From Williamsia sp. (GTDB lineage: Bacteria; Actinomycetota; Actinomycetes; Mycobacteriales; Mycobacteriaceae), in contig NZ_JAEMTF010000011.1 in assembly GCF_016462415.1 (NCBI RefSeq), positions 16,993 to 64,617 of the forward strand: 47,625 nucleotides of DNA, given 5' to 3'. The position numbers and the translations under genes are program-made. Position 1 is the first letter of the stretch, and each line of letters opens with the position of its first letter. The notes below the pieces were generated by a model that did no database searches, was not told the DNA's origin, and saw only the letters and a list, made by a program, of their open reading frames with translations. Positions 8,764 through 17,648 of the stretch are shown in pieces.

Positions 8764-9987
8764 ATGTACGAATGGTCCGAAGAAGATCTCATGATCCGCG
8801 ATGCCCTCCGTGGGTTCATCGACAAAGAGGTCCGACCGCACCTCGATGAGCTCGAGACCGGCGTGCTCCCGCCCTACGACATCGCGCGGAAGCTGTACAC
8901 CACCTTCGGTGTGGACCAGATGGCCAGGGAAGGGCTGGAGAAGGAACTCGAGTCCGAGGCCACCGGAGAGGCCAAGCCCGGTGCCGTCAGCGGCGGCATG
9001 GGTGACAGCACGTTCATGTTGCTCAACACCGAGCTCGCTGGCGTCAGCCTCGGCATCATCGCGTCGCTGGGTGTCTGTCAGCTCACCGTCGGGACCATCC
9101 GATCCAAGGGCACGTTGGCGCAGAAGAAGCGCTGGCTGCCGGAGCTGGTGACGCTCGAGAAGATCGGGGCCTGGGCCATCACCGAACCCGACTCCGGGTC
9201 TGATGCGTTGGGCGGCATGAAGACCACCGTCAAGCGCGACGGTGAGGACTACATCCTCAAGGGCAACAAGACCTTCATCACGAACGGCCCCTACGCCGAC
9301 ACCATCGTCGTGTTCGCCAAGCTCGACGAGGGCGACGGCACCCCGATCCGCGACCGCAAGGTGCTGTCCTTCGTGCTCGACAAGGGTATGGAAGGGCTCA
9401 CCCAGGGCAAGCCGTTCAAGAAGATGGGCATGATGAGCTCGCCGACCGGCGAGCTGTTCTTCGACAACGTCCGCGTGTCGCCGGACCGTCTCCTGGGCGA
9501 GACCGAGGACACCGGTGCGGACAAGCGAGGCGGCGAGGGCGCGAAGGCCGGCTTCACCATGGAGCGTGTCGGTATCGCCGCGCTGTCGCTGGGCATCATC
9601 AACGAGTGCCTGCGCCTGTCGGTCGACTACGCCCGCAACCGCACGCTGTGGGGCAAGAACATCGGGCAGTTCCAGCTCATCCAGCTCAAGCTCGCCGAGA
9701 TGGAGATCGCGCGGATCAACGTGCAGAACATGATCTTCAGCGCGCTCGAGCGCGGCAAGGACCGGAAATCGATCAGCCTGTCGGAGGCGTCGGCGATGAA
9801 GCTGTACTCGTCGAAGGCGGCCACCGATGTCGCCATGGAGGCCGTGCAGCTGTTCGGCGGCAACGGCTACATGGCCGAGTACCGCGTGGAGCAGCTGGCC
9901 CGCGACGCCAAGTCGCTCATGATCTACGCAGGCAGCAACGAGATCCAAGTGACCCACGTCGCCAAGGGTCTGCTCGCGGCGAAGTAA
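8764..9987 (+). CDS. Acyl-CoA dehydrogenase
   Basis: An FAD-dependent flavoenzyme that forms the alpha-beta double bond of acyl-CoA in beta-oxidation. The 407-residue length is normal. Signatures are AWAITEPDSGSDA (first ACAD signature, near residue 138), the TFITNGPYADT segment, GRTLWGKNIGQFQ-like helices (RNRTLWGKNIGQFQ), and the C-terminal QLFGGNGYMAEYRVEQLARDAK with IYAGSNEIQ. The ATG at 8764 follows CGGAGGA with good spacing; the upstream in-frame extension has no homology. An insert-like segment (residues 55-85, rich in Glu/Gly) is seen in some actinobacterial ACADs. Chain-length specificity is not predictable here. Confidence 0.93.
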   Translation: MYEWSEEDLMIRDALRGFIDKEVRPHLDELETGVLPPYDIARKLYTTFGVDQMAREGLEKELESEATGEAKPGAVSGGMGDSTFMLLNTELAGVSLGIIASLGVCQLTVGTIRSKGTLAQKKRWLPELVTLEKIGAWAITEPDSGSDALGGMKTTVKRDGEDYILKGNKTFITNGPYADTIVVFAKLDEGDGTPIRDRKVLSFVLDKGMEGLTQGKPFKKMGMMSSPTGELFFDNVRVSPDRLLGETEDTGADKRGGEGAKAGFTMERVGIAALSLGIINECLRLSVDYARNRTLWGKNIGQFQLIQLKLAEMEIARINVQNMIFSALERGKDRKSISLSEASAMKLYSSKAATDVAMEAVQLFGGNGYMAEYRVEQLARDAKSLMIYAGSNEIQVTHVAKGLLAAK

Positions 9988-9996
9988 CCGAACAGA

Positions 9997-10039
9997 ACGC
10001 AACGACCGCCGTGCCCTCAGGGCCCGGCGGTCGTTGCGT
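9997..10039. terminator. Strong bidirectional hairpin terminator between convergent genes
   Basis: A perfect 15-bp stem (9997-10011 with 10025-10039) encloses a 13-base loop that itself contains GCCC/GGGC complementarity. Flanking AACAG and CTGTT can extend the structure. It lies between the stops of the acyl-CoA dehydrogenase (plus) and the mycolyltransferase (minus). There is no long U-tract, as is common for actinobacterial terminators. Confidence 0.85.
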
Positions 10040-10054
10040 CTGTAGCTGTTCTGT

Positions 10055-11095
10055 CTAGGCGCCGATGGCGCGACCGAGCTGCGGCCAGGACCGGTGCAGC
10101 TCGTCCTCCCAGTACCCCCACGAGTGCGTGCCACCGTCGGGGAAGTGGAACGTGGCGGGGATCTTCAACTGGCCCAGGCGCTCGGCGAGCTGGTGGGTAC
10201 ATGCGTTCGTGGCGGCCTCGATCGGACCACCCAGGATGATCTGCGACCCGAGGTCGGCACCCGGGCGCAGGTCCGCCTGGTTGTCGTACTTGCCGGGCAA
10301 CCCGCTACCGCTGGAGATGTAGAGGCTCGTCCCGCGGAGCTTGGGCGCGGTCACCAGCGCGTCGTGCGCGGACCAGTTCGGTCCGGGGTAGCGACCCCAC
10401 ATGTTGGTCACGTTCGCGCCACCGCGACTCTCGACCACGAGGCGGACGTAGGCCTGGCCCGCCGGGCTCGACGACGCGGCACAGCCGCTGTAAGCACCGA
10501 CCGCCCGGTACAGACCGGGGTGTTCGACGGCCAGGTTGAGCACCGACGACGCCGAGGACGAGATGCCCGCGATCGCGTTGCGACCGGTCGTCGAGAACGC
10601 CTGGTCGATGATCGTGGGCAGTTCCTTGCCGAGGAGCGTCGACCACAGGGGCTTGCCGAGCACCTTGTCGGTGCGTTCCCAGTCGGTGTAGTAGCTGTAC
10701 GCGCCCGCATTGGGCGTGATGACGTTGACGTTCTTGTCGGAGAAGAACTTCACGACATCGGTCTGTCGTTCCCAGGTCGCCGCGTCCTCGCCACCGCCTG
10801 CGCCGTTGAGCAGGTAGAGCGTGGGCCGCGGGGCGCTGCGATCCTTGGGCAGGATCACCGACAGCGGGATGATCTTGTTCATCGCGGCCGACCGGACCTC
10901 GATGTTCAACTGCCGGTCGCCGGTCTTGCTGACCGAGACGAGTTTCGAACCGTCCGGCGACGTGGCGCCGGGGACGGGGAGCGGGGCTGCGGTCGCGGTC
11001 GGGACGATGACGGTCCCCGCCATGACGACTGCGGCGGCCGCGGCTGCGGTCAGCAGGGCGGTGCGCACACGGGCAACCGGGGTCCGGTGAGACAA
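10055..11095 (-). CDS. Secreted mycolyltransferase (antigen 85/Cmyt-type esterase), copy 1
   Basis: An exported alpha/beta-hydrolase of the antigen-85 family, which transfers mycolic acids between trehalose esters and to arabinogalactan outside the membrane. The 346-residue precursor starts at a TTG (11095) preceded by AAAGG. It has a clear signal peptide (basic n-region, a long Ala/Val core, likely cleavage after ATAA near residue 36). The nucleophile elbow is GISSSASS (compare GLSMxxSS in Fbp proteins). NGAGGGEDAATWERQTD and NVITPNAGAYSYYTDW match the family, and the catalytic His lies in HSWGYWEDELHRSWP near the C-terminus. A paralogue lies at 32523-33578. Mycolates are expected only in Mycobacteriales. 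Confidence 0.88.
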   Translation of the reverse strand: MSHRTPVARVRTALLTAAAAAAVVMAGTVIVPTATAAPLPVPGATSPDGSKLVSVSKTGDRQLNIEVRSAAMNKIIPLSVILPKDRSAPRPTLYLLNGAGGGEDAATWERQTDVVKFFSDKNVNVITPNAGAYSYYTDWERTDKVLGKPLWSTLLGKELPTIIDQAFSTTGRNAIAGISSSASSVLNLAVEHPGLYRAVGAYSGCAASSSPAGQAYVRLVVESRGGANVTNMWGRYPGPNWSAHDALVTAPKLRGTSLYISSGSGLPGKYDNQADLRPGADLGSQIILGGPIEAATNACTHQLAERLGQLKIPATFHFPDGGTHSWGYWEDELHRSWPQLGRAIGA

Positions 11096-11162
11096 GGGTC
11101 CTGGCCTTTCGAAGGAGGTTGGTCGATCCTATCCTCGACTATCGCTCGCAGACGCCAAGGTC

Positions 11163-11540
11163 TTACAGTTCGGCCGAAGGGTCGACACTCAGACCCAGTG
11201 CACCCTCGACGAAACGGGTGACCGCCGCGCTGCCCACGGCGAGCGCCTCGGTGTGATCGGCGCGGTACGCCGAGGTCAGGTGGGCGTGATCCGGCCGCTG
11301 TCGATCCTTCGTCACCGCGATCAACGCGATGAGTTCCCCGGTGGTCGGTTCGCACACCGCCCAGGTGAACCGCGACTCGTCGGCCCACCACGACGCGGCG
11401 TCGGCGACGAACTGCGCCGGTGAGCCGCTCGAGGTCCCGAGCAGACCCGTCTCGTCGAGCGCGGGCACGTCGGTGACCCGGTCGTCGTCGCGCAGCGCGC
11501 GTAGATACCACGCCCCGGCGTTGATCTCCACGGGTTCCAT
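11163..11540 (-). CDS. Short GNAT-like protein, apparently lacking the acetyl-CoA loop
   Basis: A 125-residue product encoded 21 bp downstream of accA3 on the same strand. WYLRALRDDDRVTDVPAL and FTWAVCEPTTGELIALIAV resemble the first half of RimJ/RimL-type N-acetyltransferases. The region where the (Q/R)xxGx(G/A) acetyl-CoA loop should be reads AYRADHTEALAVGSAAV and has no match. The protein stops at the point where a full GNAT (about 170-190 aa) would continue with strand 5. It may be a shortened, non-catalytic relative or a decayed gene. The coding frame looks intact otherwise. Confidence 0.6.
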   Translation of the reverse strand: MEPVEINAGAWYLRALRDDDRVTDVPALDETGLLGTSSGSPAQFVADAASWWADESRFTWAVCEPTTGELIALIAVTKDRQRPDHAHLTSAYRADHTEALAVGSAAVTRFVEGALGLSVDPSAEL

Positions 11541-11561
11541 CGCGGAGACCGGGCCCGGCTC

Positions 11562-13355
11562 TTACTTGAGCTCGAGCAGGACGGTGCCCTGGGTGACGGC
11601 GGATCCGGGCTCGACGGACAGGCCGGTGACCGTGCCGTCCTTGTGCGCGGTGACCGGATTCTCCATCTTCATGGCCTCGAGCACCACGACGAGTTCACCG
11701 GCGGCGACCTCCTGGCCCTCGGTGACGGCGACCTTGACCACGGTGCCCTGCATCGGAGCGGCGACGGCGTCGCCGGAGACGGCTGCGGCCCCGCCCTTGG
11801 TGCGGGTGCGTGACTTGGGCTTCTTGCGGACGGCGCCGCCGCCGGAGCCGTTGGCGCCGACCAGGGCGAGGTCGCCGGGCAGGGAGACCTCCACGCGACG
11901 TCCACCGACCTCGACCACCACGTTGTGGCGCGGTGCGGCGTCGTCCTCCTCGATGGGCTGGCCACCGGTGTAGGGCTCGATCGGGTTGTCCCAGTCGGTT
12001 TCGATCCACTTGGTGTAGATGTCGAACTTCTCGCCGTCACCGATGAAGGCGGGGTTGGAGACGATGTGGCGGTGGAACGGCAGCACGGTGGCCAACCCCT
12101 CGACCTGGAACTCGGCCAGCGCGCGCCGCGACCGTTCGAGCGCCTGCTCGCGGTTCTCGCCGGTGACGATCAGCTTGGCGAGCATCGAGTCGAACCCGCC
12201 GCCGATGACGTCGCCCTGGACGACACCGGAGTCGACGCGGACACCGGGACCGGTCGGCTCCTTGTAGACGGTGATGGGGCCGGGGGCGGGCAGGAAGTTG
12301 CGTCCTGCGTCCTCGCCGTTGATGCGGAACTCGAAGGAGTGTCCGCGCGGCGTGGGGTCCTCGGTGATCTCGAGCTTCTCCCCGGCGGCGATGCGGAACT
12401 GCTGCCGGACGAGGTCGATGCCCGCGGTCTCCTCGGTGACGGGGTGTTCGACCTGCAGGCGGGTGTTGACCTCGAGGAACGACACGAGTCCGTCGGAGCC
12501 GACGAGGAACTCCACGGTCCCGGCGCCGTAGTAGCCGGCCTCGCGGCAGATGGCCTTGGCCGAGGAGTGGATCTTCTCGCGCTGCTCGGTGGTCAGGAAG
12601 GGGGCCGGGGCCTCCTCGACGAGTTTCTGGAAGCGTCGCTGCAGCGAGCAGTCACGGGTGCCGGCGACGATGACGTTGCCGTGCTGGTCGGCGATGACCT
12701 GCGCCTCGACGTGGCGCGCCTTGTCGAGGTAGCGCTCGACGAAGCACTCGCCGCGACCGAACGCCGAGACGGCCTCGCGGGTGGCCGAGTCGAACAGCTC
12801 GGGGATCTCGGCGATCGTGTACGCGACCTTCATGCCGCGGCCACCGCCACCGAACGCCGCCTTGATCGCGACGGGGACACCGTGTTCCTCGGCGAACGCG
12901 ACGATCTCGTCGGCGTTCTGCACGGGATCCTTGGTGCCCGGTGCCATCGGGGCGTTGGCCTTGAGCGCGATGTGGCGGGCGGTGACCTTGTCGCCGAGGT
13001 CGCGGATCGACTGCGGCGACGGCCCGATCCACACCAGGTCGGCATCGATCACGGCCTGGGCGAAGTCGGCGTTCTCCGACAGGAACCCGTATCCGGGGTG
13101 AATCGCGTCGGCGCCGGACTTGGCGGCGGCGTCGAGGATCTTGTCGAACACCAGGTACGACTCCGCCGAACTCTGCCCGCCCAGCGCGAAGGCCTCGTCG
13201 GCCAGCGTGACGAACAGCGCGTCGGCGTCGGGCTCGGCGTAGACCGCCACACTGCCCAGGCCCGCATCGCGAGCGGCGCGGATCACCCGGACGGCGATCT
13301 CACCGCGATTGGCGACGAGGACTTTGCTGATCACCGGACTGGCATGACTGGGCAC
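11562..13355 (-). CDS. accA3: Acetyl/propionyl-CoA carboxylase alpha subunit (biotin carboxylase + BCCP)
   Basis: This subunit carboxylates its own biotin with bicarbonate and ATP and donates CO2 to a carboxyltransferase beta subunit (AccD family), making malonyl-CoA or methylmalonyl-CoA for fatty and mycolic acids. The 597-residue chain begins with the biotin-carboxylase N-domain ([17 protein letters not shown]). It has an ATP-grasp domain with GGGGRGMK and [14 protein letters not shown], then ends in a biotinyl domain with EAMKMENPV, where Lys563 is the biotinylated residue. A GTG start at 13355 follows AGGAGA. The beta and epsilon subunits are encoded at 39332-40960 and 39078-39335, on the other side of the acyltransferase cluster. 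BirA (41078) would attach the biotin. Confidence 0.95.
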   Translation of the reverse strand: MPSHASPVISKVLVANRGEIAVRVIRAARDAGLGSVAVYAEPDADALFVTLADEAFALGGQSSAESYLVFDKILDAAAKSGADAIHPGYGFLSENADFAQAVIDADLVWIGPSPQSIRDLGDKVTARHIALKANAPMAPGTKDPVQNADEIVAFAEEHGVPVAIKAAFGGGGRGMKVAYTIAEIPELFDSATREAVSAFGRGECFVERYLDKARHVEAQVIADQHGNVIVAGTRDCSLQRRFQKLVEEAPAPFLTTEQREKIHSSAKAICREAGYYGAGTVEFLVGSDGLVSFLEVNTRLQVEHPVTEETAGIDLVRQQFRIAAGEKLEITEDPTPRGHSFEFRINGEDAGRNFLPAPGPITVYKEPTGPGVRVDSGVVQGDVIGGGFDSMLAKLIVTGENREQALERSRRALAEFQVEGLATVLPFHRHIVSNPAFIGDGEKFDIYTKWIETDWDNPIEPYTGGQPIEEDDAAPRHNVVVEVGGRRVEVSLPGDLALVGANGSGGGAVRKKPKSRTRTKGGAAAVSGDAVAAPMQGTVVKVAVTEGQEVAAGELVVVLEAMKMENPVTAHKDGTVTGLSVEPGSAVTQGTVLLELK

Positions 13356-13407
13356 GTGTTCTCCTGTGGCGATGTGACGCGGATGTGAGGTGCTGGCACC
13401 GAAAAGT

Positions 13408-13413
13408 ACCCTA
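13408..13413 (-). promoter_or_regulatory. Possible -10 element of accA3
   Basis: In the 87-bp gap between the upstream acyltransferase gene and accA3, the minus strand reads TAGGGT, a TANNNT-type -10 box about 50 bp before the accA3 start codon. No convincing -35 was found. It would let accA3 be expressed independently of the upstream genes. Confidence 0.3.
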
Positions 13414-13442
13414 ACGCACCGAGCGATTGATCGGTTCGGCGG

Positions 13443-14855
13443 TCAAGTGTTGTGTGGCGCGAAGGTGCTCTGATCGCCGATACCGCGCACAATGTCGCCG
13501 AAGGTGACGAGGAATCGACTGACCTCACCGTGCGCCGGACCCGACGCCGGGAACCGGGCCGAGATGCGCACCCCGGACGGGGTGCGGTTGACCCAGATGA
13601 ACACCTCGTCGGTCGAGTAGCTGTGGCTGCGGAGCACGCGGGCGCCACCGGCGTCCGCCTCCGCGGCGTTGGGCGCGTGTCGGGTGTCGATGAACGACAC
13701 CACGAACTTCGGTTCCCCCTCGTAGCCCAGCAGTCCCGCCACCCGGAGGAACGGGATGCCCGCGGCCACCCGCGCCTGCCGCAGCTCGGCGGTGGCGCGG
13801 CCGATGAGCTGATCGAACGAGACGACGCCGGTGGTGTCGAGGTAGAGCGGCGACACGGCCACGAACCAGCCCAGGGCGCCGAGCCAGCGCCCTTCGGAGC
13901 GGGTGTGGCGCGGCGTGATGCAGCGGAACTCCTCGCCGCCGCCGACATCGCGATAGGCCAACGCCAACGCGGACAGGATGCCCGCGAACAGGTTCCCGCC
14001 TGCCGCCGAACACACCGCGGTGAAGCGGTTGGCCGCGTCGTCGTCGAGCAACTCCATCGTCACCGAGGACTGCGGCTGCGCCGGGGCGTCGGTGTCCTCC
14101 GCCGGAGTCGATGCCGAGGTCGCGAACCTGGGCATCTCGCGACCGGTCGAGAGCAGGTAGCTGTCCCAGGCGACGACCGCGGGGTGGTCACGGTCGGCGG
14201 CGTCGGCGACGCGACGTTCCTCGGCGCTGAAATCGACGTAGCTGCCCACCGGCGGCAGGTCCGGTTCCCGGCGTTCGCGGGCGGCGCGATAGAGCTCGAC
14301 GAGTTCGTGCTGGGCCAGGATCAGCGAGTAACCGTCGAGCAGGGAGTGGTCGCCGGCGAACAACAGCGTGAAGGTGCGTTCGCGTGCCACGGTGGCGAAC
14401 AGGTAGGCGGGCCACTGCAGGGGAGCGGTGGCCCGGTCGAAGGTGCCCGCGAGTTGATCGAGCAGCGGGCCGGCCTCGGCGTACCACCGGACACGCCCCA
14501 TCTTCAGCGCCACCGAGCCCGGTGGGGTCGACAGGCGCGCCATGCCGGTGTTCTTGATGATGACGTGGCTGCGCAGCACCTCGTGTCGATCGATCCACCG
14601 GGTCAACGCAGTGCGGATCGCCGGTATCGACATCGGTTCGTCGAACTCGATGGCCAGCCCCAGCCAGGACTCCCGACCGCCTTCACGCTGTGTGCGCCAT
14701 CGGTATTCGAGGGCACCCCGCAGGTGTAGTTCGTGGTTGTGCGACGTCGGACGGGGGTCGCTGTTCCAGTTCGCGAACCCGCCCGGGGTGTGCGGCGACC
14801 ACTCGACCAGTCCGCCGGGGTCGACGGGCTGGTCCATCATCTGGATGAACTTCAT
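13443..14855 (-). CDS. PapA-like condensation-domain acyltransferase (C0, stand-alone)
   Basis: A 470-residue single-domain member of the NRPS-condensation/PapA superfamily, which transfers acyl chains from thioesters to hydroxyls or amines. The catalytic HxxxDG motif is GDHSLLDGYS (His170, Asp174). The companion AIRTALTRWIDRHEVLRSH and the EFRCITPRHTRSEGRWLGALGWF segment match mycobacterial PapA-type proteins. It lies between sufE (stop 18 bp upstream) and accA3 (87 bp downstream), all on the minus strand. It resembles the six acyltransferases of the C1-C3 triads but is not part of either. The acyl donor and acceptor are unknown; a complex cell-envelope glycolipid is the most likely acceptor. 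Confidence 0.8.
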   Translation of the reverse strand: MKFIQMMDQPVDPGGLVEWSPHTPGGFANWNSDPRPTSHNHELHLRGALEYRWRTQREGGRESWLGLAIEFDEPMSIPAIRTALTRWIDRHEVLRSHVIIKNTGMARLSTPPGSVALKMGRVRWYAEAGPLLDQLAGTFDRATAPLQWPAYLFATVARERTFTLLFAGDHSLLDGYSLILAQHELVELYRAARERREPDLPPVGSYVDFSAEERRVADAADRDHPAVVAWDSYLLSTGREMPRFATSASTPAEDTDAPAQPQSSVTMELLDDDAANRFTAVCSAAGGNLFAGILSALALAYRDVGGGEEFRCITPRHTRSEGRWLGALGWFVAVSPLYLDTTGVVSFDQLIGRATAELRQARVAAGIPFLRVAGLLGYEGEPKFVVSFIDTRHAPNAAEADAGGARVLRSHSYSTDEVFIWVNRTPSGVRISARFPASGPAHGEVSRFLVTFGDIVRGIGDQSTFAPHNT

Positions 14856-14873
14856 GGTGGGCGGCGGTGCCGT

Positions 14874-15320
14874 CTACGGCTGTGATGCCGGGTCGGGGTC
14901 ACCGGCCTGGGCGGCGATCTGGTTCTTGATCCGGGCGAGCATCCCCGCCATCCCGCGCAACCGCAGCGGGCTCACGGCCGTGTCGAGCCCGAGGTCGTGA
15001 TAGAAATCCGCAGGCACGGAGAGGATCTCGGCGGCCGAGGCGCCGTTGAGCCCCTGGTGCAGGATGGACGCGAAACCGCGAGTGGTCGGCGCCTCGGGCG
15101 GTGCGCTGAAGAACAACTGCACCGACGACGGATCGGCGGCATCGACCGAGAGGAACACCGGGGACTGACATTCGGGCACCGGCTCCATGGCCGCGGTCAC
15201 CAGGGTGTCGGGCAGGTCCGGGAGCTCCGACGAGAACTCCAGCAGCAGCGTCACCTTGTCGGATTCGCCCAGCGCCTCGAAATCATCGACGATCTCGGCG
15301 AGCGCGGCGGGCAGCGTCAC
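14874..15320 (-). CDS. sufE: SufE family protein
   Basis: SufE proteins accept persulfide sulfur from a cysteine desulfurase on a conserved Cys for Fe-S or other sulfur transfer. The 148-residue protein shows the expected start ([20 protein letters not shown]), the acceptor cysteine in [10 protein letters not shown], and the terminal helix-rich part with FYHDLGL and [16 protein letters not shown]. Its start overlaps the sseA stop by four bases (positions 15317-15320), so the two sulfur-transfer genes are coupled. The same pair sits upstream of accA3 in mycobacteria (Rv3283-Rv3284, from memory). Confidence 0.9.
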   Translation of the reverse strand: MTLPAALAEIVDDFEALGESDKVTLLLEFSSELPDLPDTLVTAAMEPVPECQSPVFLSVDAADPSSVQLFFSAPPEAPTTRGFASILHQGLNGASAAEILSVPADFYHDLGLDTAVSPLRLRGMAGMLARIKNQIAAQAGDPDPASQP

Positions 15321-16201
15321 AGCGTGCCGGGGTCGTCACCGGTGGCGATCGGTGCGCGCACCGCATTGCCCCACTCGGTCCACGAACCGTCGTAGTTGCG
15401 CACCCGGGAGAACCCGAGCAGATGGGTCAACACGAACCAGGTGTGCGACGACCGCTCACCGATGCGGCAGTAGGCGACGGTCGGTTGATCCGGGGCGAAC
15501 TCACCGTAGATATCGTCGAGTTCGGCCCGGCTGCGGAAGCGACCGTCCGGGGCGGCGGCCTTGGCCCACGGGATCGAGACGGCGGTCGGGATGTGGCCGC
15601 CACGCAGCGCACCCTCCTGCGGGTAGTCCGGCATGTGGGTGCGTTCGCCGGAGTATTCCTGCGGTGACCGGACGTCGATCAGCGGCTCGGAGCCGATGAT
15701 CTCGCGGACCTGGGGTGCGAACGCGCGGATCGTGCTGTCGTCGCGTGCGACCACCGGGTAGTCCGACCGTGGGTATTCCGGGACCTCGAAGCTGGTCTCC
15801 CGGTCCTCGGCGAACCAGGCCTGCCTGCCGCCGTCGAGCAGGCGCACGTCGGAATGGCCGAACAGGGTGAACACCCACAGGGCGTAGGCGGCCCACCAGT
15901 TCGACTTGTCGCCGTAGATGACGATGGTGTCGTCGCGACGGATCCCCTTGGCGCGCATCAGCTCCGCGAACTGCTCACCGTCGATGTAGTCACGGGTCAC
16001 CGGATCGTTGAGGTGCAGGTGCCAGTCGATCTTCTGTGCGCTGGGGATGTGGCCGATGTCGTAGAGGAGGACATCCTCGTCGGACTCGACGACCTTGAGT
16101 CCGGGGGTCCCGAGGTTGGCGCTGAGCCACTCGGTGCTGACCAGCCGCTCGGGGTGAGCGTAGGCGGCGAAGCCCGGATATGGGTCGGTCTGGACGGTCA
16201 C
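15317..16201 (-). CDS. sseA: Thiosulfate/3-mercaptopyruvate sulfurtransferase (rhodanese)
   Basis: A two-domain rhodanese of 294 residues. The N-terminal, catalytically inactive domain includes [17 protein letters not shown] and [17 protein letters not shown]. The C-terminal domain has [11 protein letters not shown] and the active-site loop with the sulfur-carrying Cys in [15 protein letters not shown]. It moves sulfane sulfur to cyanide or thiol acceptors and is coupled here to sufE. A 91-bp gap separates it from the stop of the C1 acyltransferase upstream, so read-through from the acyltransferase operon is possible. Confidence 0.92.
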   Translation of the reverse strand: MTVQTDPYPGFAAYAHPERLVSTEWLSANLGTPGLKVVESDEDVLLYDIGHIPSAQKIDWHLHLNDPVTRDYIDGEQFAELMRAKGIRRDDTIVIYGDKSNWWAAYALWVFTLFGHSDVRLLDGGRQAWFAEDRETSFEVPEYPRSDYPVVARDDSTIRAFAPQVREIIGSEPLIDVRSPQEYSGERTHMPDYPQEGALRGGHIPTAVSIPWAKAAAPDGRFRSRAELDDIYGEFAPDQPTVAYCRIGERSSHTWFVLTHLLGFSRVRNYDGSWTEWGNAVRAPIATGDDPGTL

Positions 16202-16292
16202 GGCACGGCTCCCGGGGCTTGAGGTGGGCGGACGAGTACCCGTCCGAGCCTAGTGGTCACCGTGGCCTCGCGTCGCATCACCGCGGTCGAGA

Positions 16293-17648
16293 TCAGATGA
16301 TCGATCGAACGACGAACTCCAGCTCGGTGAAGAACGCATCCAGCTGTGTGTGGGCGGTCGGCGTGTCGGGGTACCGGCTCCGTAGGGCGACGCCGTCGTC
16401 GGTCCGTGAGATCCAGAACTGTGCGTCGTCTGCGGTGGTGACGTTGGAGATGTGGTGCGCGTCGATCGTGGCGTGAGCCGCGGCACCGGGGAGCCTGCGG
16501 TAGTCGATGTAGGACACCATGAAGATGTCGTCGCGCAGGCGGTTCAGACCCCCGATCGCCTCGAGCACATGGGGCACCGGGATCTCACCCAGCGCGACCG
16601 CCGCTCGCAGCGCCGGCCCCGTGGCGGCCAGCGTGTCGAGGACGTCGTCGGCGCATCGCACGGTCAGTGGGGCGTTGGTGGTGAACCAGCCCACGGCGTT
16701 CTGCCACAACCGCGAGCGACGGGTGTGCATCGGGAACAGCACCGACATCTCGCGTCCCGCACCGAGATTGTGCGCGGCCTGGGCCATCGCCGCCAGTACC
16801 CCTGCGAACACGCTGGCGCCGTGGTCTCGGCAGACGCGTTCGAAGGACTCCAGTCCCGCTCGATCGAGCACCTGTCTCAGGTCGACGGCCTGGGGGGCCT
16901 GCTCACCGGGGGCCAGCCCCAGGTCGAGGGGGAACGACGGCGGGGTGTTTCGGTGCCGCTCGAAGAACTCGAGCCACCGCGACATCGCCGGGTGGGTGCG
17001 GTAGTCGCGATCGTCGTCGGCCTCGGTGGCGCAGTAGTCGACGAAGCTCCCCGCCTGCGGGAGACGACGTGGGCAGAAGCCGCCGGGCTCGGCGAGGCAG
17101 CCCTCGTAGAGCTGGTGCAGGTCGTCGATGACGATCGCCATCGAATAGGCGTCGACGTGGGCGTGGTCGAACCCGCAGATGATCGTCGATCGATCGGTGC
17201 GGTCGACCGCACCGAGCAGGTAGCTCGGTGGCCCGAACACCGGGCAGGACGCGTTCAGCGCATCCCACAGATGCGTGCGGAGCCCGTCGGAGTCCAGTCC
17301 GACGACGGGCGCCGCGGCGTCGAGTCGCAACGTCGCCGGGTCGTGCAGGCGTCGGACGACGGCGCCGTTCTCGCGGACGAAACCGCTGTGCAGCGTCCCG
17401 TGCCGGGCGATGAGCATCGTGTACGCCTGCTCCATGGCCTTGAGATCGATGGATCCCTCGACGTCGAACGATGCCGCGAGCCAGGTACTCGGTGCGTCCG
17501 TGGACTCGCCGACCGCGGCGAGGTGGAAGCTCTGGTTGAACGACGGCGGGACCTTCGAGACGATCGGCCTGCTGTCGGAGGAGTTCACCGACCACGTGTG
17601 CAGGGTTCCGCCGACGGGGGTGTAGCGGTCAATCGTGGTGACGCGCAA
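16293..17648 (-). CDS. PapA-like acyltransferase, type C1 (module 1)
   Basis: A 451-residue condensation-fold acyltransferase. The active-site motif is FDHAHVDAYS (His162, Asp166); the residue after Asp is Ala rather than the usual Gly, a feature shared with C1' at 28009-29355. The two C1 proteins also share MRxTT at the N-terminus and TIICxFDH before the active site. Later landmarks are EMSVLFPMHTRRSRLWQNAVGWFTTNAPL and VSYIDYRRLPG. It starts at a TTG (17648) after GGGAG, 20 bp inside the end of C2, so C3, C2 and C1 form one coupled operon. It probably esterifies a sugar hydroxyl with a fatty acyl group; donor and acceptor are unknown. Confidence 0.8.
   Translation of the reverse strand: MRVTTIDRYTPVGGTLHTWSVNSSDSRPIVSKVPPSFNQSFHLAAVGESTDAPSTWLAASFDVEGSIDLKAMEQAYTMLIARHGTLHSGFVRENGAVVRRLHDPATLRLDAAAPVVGLDSDGLRTHLWDALNASCPVFGPPSYLLGAVDRTDRSTIICGFDHAHVDAYSMAIVIDDLHQLYEGCLAEPGGFCPRRLPQAGSFVDYCATEADDDRDYRTHPAMSRWLEFFERHRNTPPSFPLDLGLAPGEQAPQAVDLRQVLDRAGLESFERVCRDHGASVFAGVLAAMAQAAHNLGAGREMSVLFPMHTRRSRLWQNAVGWFTTNAPLTVRCADDVLDTLAATGPALRAAVALGEIPVPHVLEAIGGLNRLRDDIFMVSYIDYRRLPGAAAHATIDAHHISNVTTADDAQFWISRTDDGVALRSRYPDTPTAHTQLDAFFTELEFVVRSII

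Noticed and set aside
11925-13388. Plus-strand 487-codon open frame opposite accA3
   Set aside because: Antisense of accA3; composition (Gly/Val/Asp/Arg) is that of a complementary frame with no motif.
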